From positions 1 through 42,474 of the forward strand of contig JAIEPT010000010.1 in assembly GCA_019748295.1 (NCBI GenBank): DNA of 42,474 nucleotides. Reading direction: 5' to 3'. The DNA comes from Gemmataceae bacterium (GTDB lineage: Bacteria; Planctomycetota; Planctomycetia; Gemmatales; Gemmataceae). The position numbers were made by a program, and so were the translations under genes. A model generated the notes under the pieces. It was not told where the DNA came from, searched no databases, and saw only the letters and a list, made by a program, of their open reading frames with translations. Of this stretch, positions 37,884-42,474 are shown piece by piece; the first letter of the stretch is position 1, and the number at the start of each line of letters is the position of its first letter.

Positions 37884-39296
37884 ATGAAGCACCTGACGCG
37901 GCGCGATGCCCTTCGGCTCGGCGGTTTCGGCTCGCTTGCCCTCGCCTGGATGATGAACCAGGAGGGTCGAAGCGAAGAGCCGGCGGTTCAAACTGTTCCA
38001 GTGCGAAATGCTCGCGCCAAAGCCGTCATTCAGCTTTTCATGGTAGGCGGCGCCAGCCAGTGCGACACCTTCGACTACAAGCCGGAACTTGTTCGCCGGC
38101 ATGGCCAACAAGTCAACTTCCGCGTCACGGGCGGGACCATCGCCACGCCGGGGCCGGTGCTGAAAAGTCCCTGGGCCTGGCGACGACACGGACAATCAGG
38201 GCGATGGGCCACGAACGCGATGCCGCATCTTGCGGAATGCGTGGACGACATGGCTTTTCTCTACGGCATGCATTCGCCGACGAGCGAACACAGCGCGGGG
38301 CAAACCATGCAGGTCTCCGGGTTTCTCATGCCTGGCTTTCCAACCGTCGGCGCCTGGGTCAGCTATGCGCTCGGCAGCATGAATCGCAATCTGCCCACGT
38401 ATGTCGCGCTTCCCGATCCGGTCGGCCTGCCCTGGACCGGGACCGTGTCATGGACCCATGGCTTTCTGCCGGCCCAGCATCAGGGGACGAGCATCCAGCC
38501 CGCCGCGGCCAATCCGGTGCCCGATCTCTTCGCGCCCCGCAGTGCCGCGTTCGTCACTCCTGAAGCGGAACGCGATGGACTCGACCTTCTCGCCCGGCTC
38601 AATCGCGAACAACTGGAGCATGCCCCCGCCGATTCGCGATTCGAAGCTCGCATTCGTTCATATGAGTTGGCCGCGCGAATGCAGCTTGCCGTGCCGGAGG
38701 TGCTCGATCTGCGTCACGAAACGGAAGCGACGAAAAACCTTTACGGCATGGACCGTCCCGAGACTCGCGACATCGGCCGCAATTGCCTGATTGCCCGCCG
38801 GCTTGTCGAGCGGGGCGTCCGGTTCATTCAGCTTTGGGTCGGCTCGGGGCTCAACGGCGCCTCGGGAAATTGGGACAGCCATACCGACGTGCGGCCCAAC
38901 TCCGATTTCGAGCGCATGTGCATCCGCTCCGATAAACCGATCGCCGGCCTCATGCGCGACCTGCGCCGCTGCGGCCTTCTGGACGAAACGGTCGTCCTGT
39001 GGACGACCGAGTTCGGACGAACGCCCTACAGCCAAAGCGGCGTGGGCCGCGATCACAACGGCAACGTCTTCACCAGTTGGATGGCCGGCGGCGGCATCAA
39101 GGGCGCCGCCAGCCATGGCGAAAGCGACGAGTTTTCGTTCCACGCGGCCCACAACAAGACGATGTGCTACGACCAGCATGCGACGCTGCTGCATTTGCTG
39201 GGCATCGACCACGAACGACTGACCTTCCGCATCAACGGCGCGGATCGTCGGCTAACCGATGTGCACGGGCACGTCATCGAAGAGGTGCTCGCGTAG
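37884..39296 (+). CDS. Tat-exported DUF1501 protein
   Basis: The 470-residue protein has a twin-arginine signal (TRRDALRLGGFGSLALAW), then DUF1501 segments: VIQLFMVGGASQCDTFDYKP (about 48-67), LYGMHSPTSEHSAGQTMQVSGF near 130, WDSHTDVRPN near 330 and TEFGRTPYSQSGVGRDHNGNVFTSWMAGGG near 375-404. It differs clearly from the DUF1501 protein at 19153, so the two pairs are not a recent duplication. The ATG at 37884 follows gagga at 37871 and overlaps nothing. With the upstream cytochrome-like protein it forms the classic planctomycete pair, whose biochemical role is unknown. Confidence 0.93.
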   Translation: MKHLTRRDALRLGGFGSLALAWMMNQEGRSEEPAVQTVPVRNARAKAVIQLFMVGGASQCDTFDYKPELVRRHGQQVNFRVTGGTIATPGPVLKSPWAWRRHGQSGRWATNAMPHLAECVDDMAFLYGMHSPTSEHSAGQTMQVSGFLMPGFPTVGAWVSYALGSMNRNLPTYVALPDPVGLPWTGTVSWTHGFLPAQHQGTSIQPAAANPVPDLFAPRSAAFVTPEAERDGLDLLARLNREQLEHAPADSRFEARIRSYELAARMQLAVPEVLDLRHETEATKNLYGMDRPETRDIGRNCLIARRLVERGVRFIQLWVGSGLNGASGNWDSHTDVRPNSDFERMCIRSDKPIAGLMRDLRRCGLLDETVVLWTTEFGRTPYSQSGVGRDHNGNVFTSWMAGGGIKGAASHGESDEFSFHAAHNKTMCYDQHATLLHLLGIDHERLTFRINGADRRLTDVHGHVIEEVLA

Positions 39297-39415
39297 AAGT
39301 CGTCGAACATCTAGTATGGAATGCGCGAAGGCGGTCATGCTCCCCTCTCCCGGAGGCAAGATATTGCATCTTCGACCGAAAGCGTTGAAGAGTCATTGAG
39401 TTTCATGGTGGGGCG

Positions 39416-39844
39416 TGTGCCATGCTTCGCCGGGTTCCTGGCCGGGCTCTTTGAAGCTTCCGCTTTCACCGGCGAAGCATGCGAAGCTTCCGAGGAGCCG
39501 CGCACGCAGGAAGCGGTTCGGCGTGACGCCATGCAAAACCGCTTACTTCGTGCGCGGCTCCTTCGTCTTACGCCTGCGAAGCTTCCGAGCGTTCAGTCTG
39601 AGGGCATGCTTGGACGGTGAAAGCGGAAAGTTCGCACGCCCCGGCCAGGGACCCGCCCAAGCATGGCACGTCGCGGTGACGTGCCATGCTTCGTCGGGCC
39701 CCTGGCCGGGCCCTGCAATCCATCGGCTTTTACCGACGAAGCATGCCCCCCATCCGAATCCAGTCTTCTGTCTGGGGGCATGCTTGGACGGTGAAAGCGG
39801 AAAGTTCGCACGCCCCGGCCAGGGACCCGCCCAAGCATGGCACG
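39416..39844. repeat. cluster of four CATGCTT-bounded palindromic units
   Basis: Units at 39602-39670 and 39776-39844 are direct repeats of 69 bp (gggcatgcttggacggtgaa ... caagcatggcacg). Inverted relatives lie at about 39416-39482 and 39680-39750 and begin catgcttcgycggg and end ccgrcgaagcatg. Each carries a Gly/Ala-type gccggg core. Adjacent units can pair with each other. Confidence 0.82.
39494..39561. repeat. hairpin repeat, second copy of the 19088 family
   Basis: Arms 39494-39518 (ggagccgcgcacgcaggaag then cggtt) and 39537-39561 pair over 25 bp with two mismatches. The same arms, with another loop, occur at 19088-19142, 20 kb away. It is inserted between two CATGCTT units. Confidence 0.8.
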
Positions 39845-40034
39845 CATGGCACGCCGCGGCTGCTTCCACAGATCCAAACGACTTATGTGAAGATGCAATA
39901 TCCTGCCTCCGGGAGAGGGGTTGGGGGTGCTACTTGCTTTCTCGCCTGGACGCTTGACGTGGCGCCAGAATATCGGATCGATCAGACTGGTCCCTTGGGC
40001 CGAGTTTCCGCCCTCACCCAAGCCTGTCTCTCGA

Positions 40035-40051
40035 CTCTCCCGCAGGGAGAG
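40035..40051 (-). terminator. small hairpin after the receiver-domain remnant
   Basis: ctctccc (40035-40041) pairs with gggagag (40045-40051) 9 bp past the stop of the kinase/receiver gene, on its downstream side. The stem is 7 bp and no T-run follows, so terminator activity is uncertain. Confidence 0.45.
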
Positions 40052-40060
40052 GCAGTCCGC

Positions 40061-40381
40061 CTAAAGCGAGGTCCCTCTCGACGCCGCCACTCCCTCCCCG
40101 TCGAGAATCTCGCGGACTTTGCTTGCCAGCGAAACCGCGGTGTAGGGCTTCTGAAGAAAGTCCACCTGCGAATCCAGAACGCCGTGGCGAAAGACGGCGT
40201 CGCTGGTGTAGCCGGACACGAACAGAATCTTGATGTCCCCGCGAAGTTCCGTCAAACGTTTGACGACTTGCGGGCCGCTCAGATCGGGCATCACGATGTC
40301 GGAGACGACCATGTGGATCGGCCCTTCGTGGCGTACCGCGACATGAATCGCTTCGTTGCCGCAACTCGCCTCCAAGACGCG
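40061..40381 (-). pseudogene. C-terminal part of a response-regulator receiver domain, cut off by a stop
   Basis: This is the rest of the receiver domain of the hybrid kinase at 40382, in the same frame. It encodes RVLEASCGNEAI, then VVSDIVMPDLSG (phosphoacceptor Asp), FVSGYTS (switch Ser/Thr) and FLQKPY (conserved Lys). The acidic-pocket half (LLVEDEA) lies before the stop. The TAA at 40382-40384 sits where receivers usually have Tyr in a 'GY-x-VLEA' motif, so a single TAC/TAT to TAA change explains it. A TTG at 40375 could restart translation, but the product would lack the acidic pocket and should not be phosphorylated. Confidence 0.85.
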
Positions 40382-41740
40382 TTAGCCATGCGATTCCAAC
40401 GCGATTCGGGCGATCCGCCTCACGGACGCTTCGTCTTCCACGAGCAAGATGGTCTCGAAGCCTTCGGCCGTGGGTTTGAAATCGTGCAGCGTCTGGCCCG
40501 TGGGGACGCTGTTCATGGCAGGGAGGTAAATCTTGAAAGTCGTGCCCTGCCCCGGTTCGGTATAGACGTAGATGTTTCCACCGCTTTGGCTGACGATGCC
40601 GTAGACCATCGCGAGCCCGAGGCCGGTTCCCTTGCCGGGTTCCTTCGTGGTGAAGAGGGGCTCGAAGATCCTCGCCTTGATTTCTTCGGTCATGCCGCAG
40701 CCTTTGTCCGTGACCGCGAGCATGACATACCGACCGGGGGAGACGTTCGGCCGGGATTCCGCGTAGGTCTGGTCCAGGATCACGTTGGCGGTTTCGATGG
40801 TCAGCTTTCCGCCGCAAGGCATCGCATCGCGGGCGTTGACGGCCAAATTCACCAGCACTTGCTCCATCTGCCCCGGGTCGATCTTCACCGGTTTCAAGGC
40901 TGGATCGAGCACAGCCGTCAGCTCGATGTCCGCGCCGATCAGGCGGACAAGCATTTTCTGCACATCCCTCACGACATCGTTGAGGTCGAGGATTTTGGGA
41001 GTCAACACCTGCTTTCGGCTGAACGCCAGCAGTTGCCGAGTGAGCGACGCGGCCCGATCGCCGGCACGATGGATCTCCATCAACAGCGGCTTGTTGAGCG
41101 AATCGCCGCAGGTGTGGAGCAGGACGTCCGTGCAGCCTGAGATCACCGTGAGGAGATTGTTGAAGTCGTGGGCGATGCCCCCCGCAAGCTGACCGACGGC
41201 TTCCATCTTCTGAGACTGGCGGACCAAATCTTCAAGCCGCTTGCGGTCGGACACATCCCTGGAAATCGCCGAGGCTCCGATGATACGGCCCTCGCGGTCG
41301 TAAATGGGCGAGACGCTTACCGAAACATGGACCTGCGTTCCGTCCTTTCGCCGTCGTGCCGTTTCGAAGGGGGGCACATGCTCCCCTTCGCGAACGAGCC
41401 GCATGGCCCGCAGTTCGTCCGGCCAATGGAGGCGAGCGCCGGTGGCAGCGGGCTGTCCCAAGATCTCTTCCGCGCGGTAGCCGAAGAGGCGTTCCGCCCC
41501 GTGATTCCAAATCGTCACCGCGCCGCTCAGCGTGCAGCCGATGATGGCGTCTTCGGACGACTCGACGATGGCCGCCAACTGCTGCATTTGCTCGTTGGCG
41601 AGGTCGAGGTCGACATGGCTTGCCTGCAAGTGCGACCGCAGCTTCTCGTTTTCGGAACGAAGCTGTTCGACGCACGCCTTCAGCTCGGCGTTTTCCGTTT
41701 CCAGTTCCTGAGCCTCGATGGCTTGCGAAGTTTCGGGCAT
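40382..41740 (-). CDS. PAS-domain sensor histidine kinase, truncated hybrid type
   Basis: The 452-residue product has a coiled coil (about 5-60), a PAS domain (about 52-170, [29 protein letters not shown]), a HisKA domain with His191 in IAHDFNNLL, and an HATPase_c domain (about 285-410; N box [11 protein letters not shown]1 DKGCGM, G2 [13 protein letters not shown]). It ends inside a receiver domain just after [21 protein letters not shown]. The kinase core is complete and may still work, but the receiver is lost unless the stop is read through. No membrane segment is present, so the sensor is cytoplasmic. The ATG at 41740 is preferred to one 31 codons upstream. The upstream gap of about 730 bp contains only repeats. 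Confidence 0.9.
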   Translation of the reverse strand: MPETSQAIEAQELETENAELKACVEQLRSENEKLRSHLQASHVDLDLANEQMQQLAAIVESSEDAIIGCTLSGAVTIWNHGAERLFGYRAEEILGQPAATGARLHWPDELRAMRLVREGEHVPPFETARRRKDGTQVHVSVSVSPIYDREGRIIGASAISRDVSDRKRLEDLVRQSQKMEAVGQLAGGIAHDFNNLLTVISGCTDVLLHTCGDSLNKPLLMEIHRAGDRAASLTRQLLAFSRKQVLTPKILDLNDVVRDVQKMLVRLIGADIELTAVLDPALKPVKIDPGQMEQVLVNLAVNARDAMPCGGKLTIETANVILDQTYAESRPNVSPGRYVMLAVTDKGCGMTEEIKARIFEPLFTTKEPGKGTGLGLAMVYGIVSQSGGNIYVYTEPGQGTTFKIYLPAMNSVPTGQTLHDFKPTAEGFETILLVEDEASVRRIARIALESHG

Positions 41741-42198
41741 GACGCACCGTCCCCACGGCGACCGTCGCGTTGCGGTCCGATTCGATGACATCCGCTGCAA
41801 AGGGGGATCCGGTTCGTGGTAGAGCCGGTGCATCGTGACCGTAGCGCGAAGCGGAGGGATCGATCACCATGCATCCGTGGATGGCCGCGAAAAACGTGCC
41901 GCGTGCTAGTGCTGTCGTTTCACGAAATGGATGAGAGGCGTAAACCGCGACCTGGCCCGTTCCCGACGCGGCGATCCGTCGGTTCTCAACTTCCGAACTG
42001 CTGAACCACACCGAGCATTTGGCACAATGCGCTTCCGTAATACGGCCCTCCGCAAATCGGATGCGGCCGGCGATTGCAGACGAGATTACTTATCCCCGCA
42101 ACTCCCGCTCACCAGAATGACTTTTCCGGCACAAGGCTGGTCGTCCGCTTATCTGGAAGCATCTGTGGCAAGACGTTGCCTTGAAATCCGGAAGGAAT

Positions 42199-42316
42199 TG
42201 GGAGGGCGAGGCGGCGAAGCTCCTGCCGAATCGGTGTTGCAGAAAACCCGCGGAAAAGTAGGCGTTTGAGACAGAGGAAATATGCACCTGCGGCTCGGCA
42301 GGAGCCTCGCCCCTCC
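42199..42316. repeat. inverted repeat of the GGAGGGCGAGG family around a 60-bp centre
   Basis: The left arm (about 42199-42230, gggagggcgaggcggcgaag then ctcctgccgaa) pairs with the right arm (about 42292-42316, ggctcggcaggagcctcgcc then cctcc). It is the long form of the palindromes at 1921, 13386 and 27487. It lies in the 734-bp stretch upstream of the sensor kinase, where I see no credible gene. Confidence 0.75.
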
Positions 42317-42366
42317 GCTGTGCGCAGCTGTCCATAGGAACCTCTGTCGGACGTCATCGGCTTCCG

Positions 42367-42388
42367 AGCCCCGTTTCACGGGGCTTTC
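42367..42388. terminator. hairpin with short T-run near the right edge
   Basis: agccccgt (42367-42374) and acggggct (42378-42385) form an 8-bp perfect stem with a TTC loop and are followed by ttc. It is the closest thing to a factor-independent terminator in this part. It may end a transcript from the left, although no gene is seen there. Confidence 0.5.
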
Positions 42389-42474
42389 GCGAAGCGTCTA
42401 GCCCGGATATTTCATCGTTTCGACGGAAATTCGAATAGCGCGATGGTTCAAGATTTGGTAGAGAAGGGAGTTGC

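Larger units (their letters stand above)
39341..39920. repeat. composite inverted-repeat region, about 580 bp
   Basis: Arms 39341-39373 (tcccctctcccggaggcaag then atattgcatcttc) and 39889-39920 are near reverse complements. Between them lie a cluster of palindromic units and a separate hairpin, so elements appear nested inside an older element. The area is non-coding; frames read across it are made of the repeats. It fills most of the 764-bp gap between the DUF1501 gene and the broken receiver. The rest (39921-40034) has no recognisable feature. Confidence 0.75.

Noticed and set aside
39415-39957. Open frames in the gap after DUF1501
   Set aside because: Their sequence is direct and inverted repeat units read through, with Gly/Pro/Arg-rich products and no ribosome-binding site.
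42090-42379. Overlapping minus-strand frames near the right edge
   Set aside because: They are made mostly of the inverted repeat at 42199-42316 and have no recognisable domain.
42442-42474. ATG with an open frame to the right edge
   Set aside because: Only about ten codons are visible and the upstream ribosome-binding site is weak; a gene start cannot be claimed.

Overview
The window comes from the chromosome of a high-GC planctomycete, probably Planctomycetia. The evidence is two DUF1549/DUF1553 c-type-cytochrome-like genes each paired with a Tat-exported DUF1501 gene, a PVC-type heme-binding dehydrogenase-like protein, an FHA-Ser/Thr kinase paired with an ECF sigma factor, and dense dispersed palindromic repeats between genes. 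No tRNA, rRNA, CRISPR array, transposase or phage gene was found.

Bases 1-5300 are the accessory-looking part. On the plus strand lie the 3' end of a protein built of 33-residue repeats that each carry a Gly-Gly, a 102-residue disordered protein and a parvulin/SurA-like protein. Facing them on the minus strand is a tight cassette: ECF sigma factor, a protein with two cyclic-nucleotide-binding-like domains and a complete C39 peptidase domain but no transporter, and an FHA-Ser/Thr kinase. C39 peptidases cut after Gly-Gly and parvulin-like proteins accompany peptide-export loci, so this may be a regulated peptide-maturation locus. It is the best candidate for an undescribed system, but it is cut by the left edge and the link is inference.

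Bases 5800-10400 hold a system II cytochrome c maturation set (a duplicated-domain membrane-anchored protein, ResB, CcsA). Bases 10400-13400 hold a small membrane protein divergent from a GntR/FCD regulator, an exported protein with a decayed cupredoxin-like site, and a cupin. Cobalamin-dependent methionine synthase fills 13506-17228. Bases 17500-26500 are the exported-cytochrome region: DUF1553, DUF1501 and PPC-domain genes in one direction and a 1004-residue PVC-type protein in the other. CcsA/ResB probably matures these c-type heme proteins.

Bases 26500-34300 are housekeeping: a TIM-barrel isomerase-like protein, an unknown protein, alanine dehydrogenase, MoeA, apolipoprotein N-acyltransferase and an overlapping alpha/beta hydrolase. 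Bases 34800-39300 hold a second DUF1549/DUF1553 plus DUF1501 pair. The right end has a PAS hybrid histidine kinase whose receiver domain is broken by one in-frame TAA.

The intergenic DNA is rich in repeats: a family of about 190 bp in three copies (one inverted), a 173-bp element with 50-bp perfect arms, 62-bp units in direct and inverted copies, and several shorter hairpin families. Some supply the last codons or the stop codon of a neighbouring gene.
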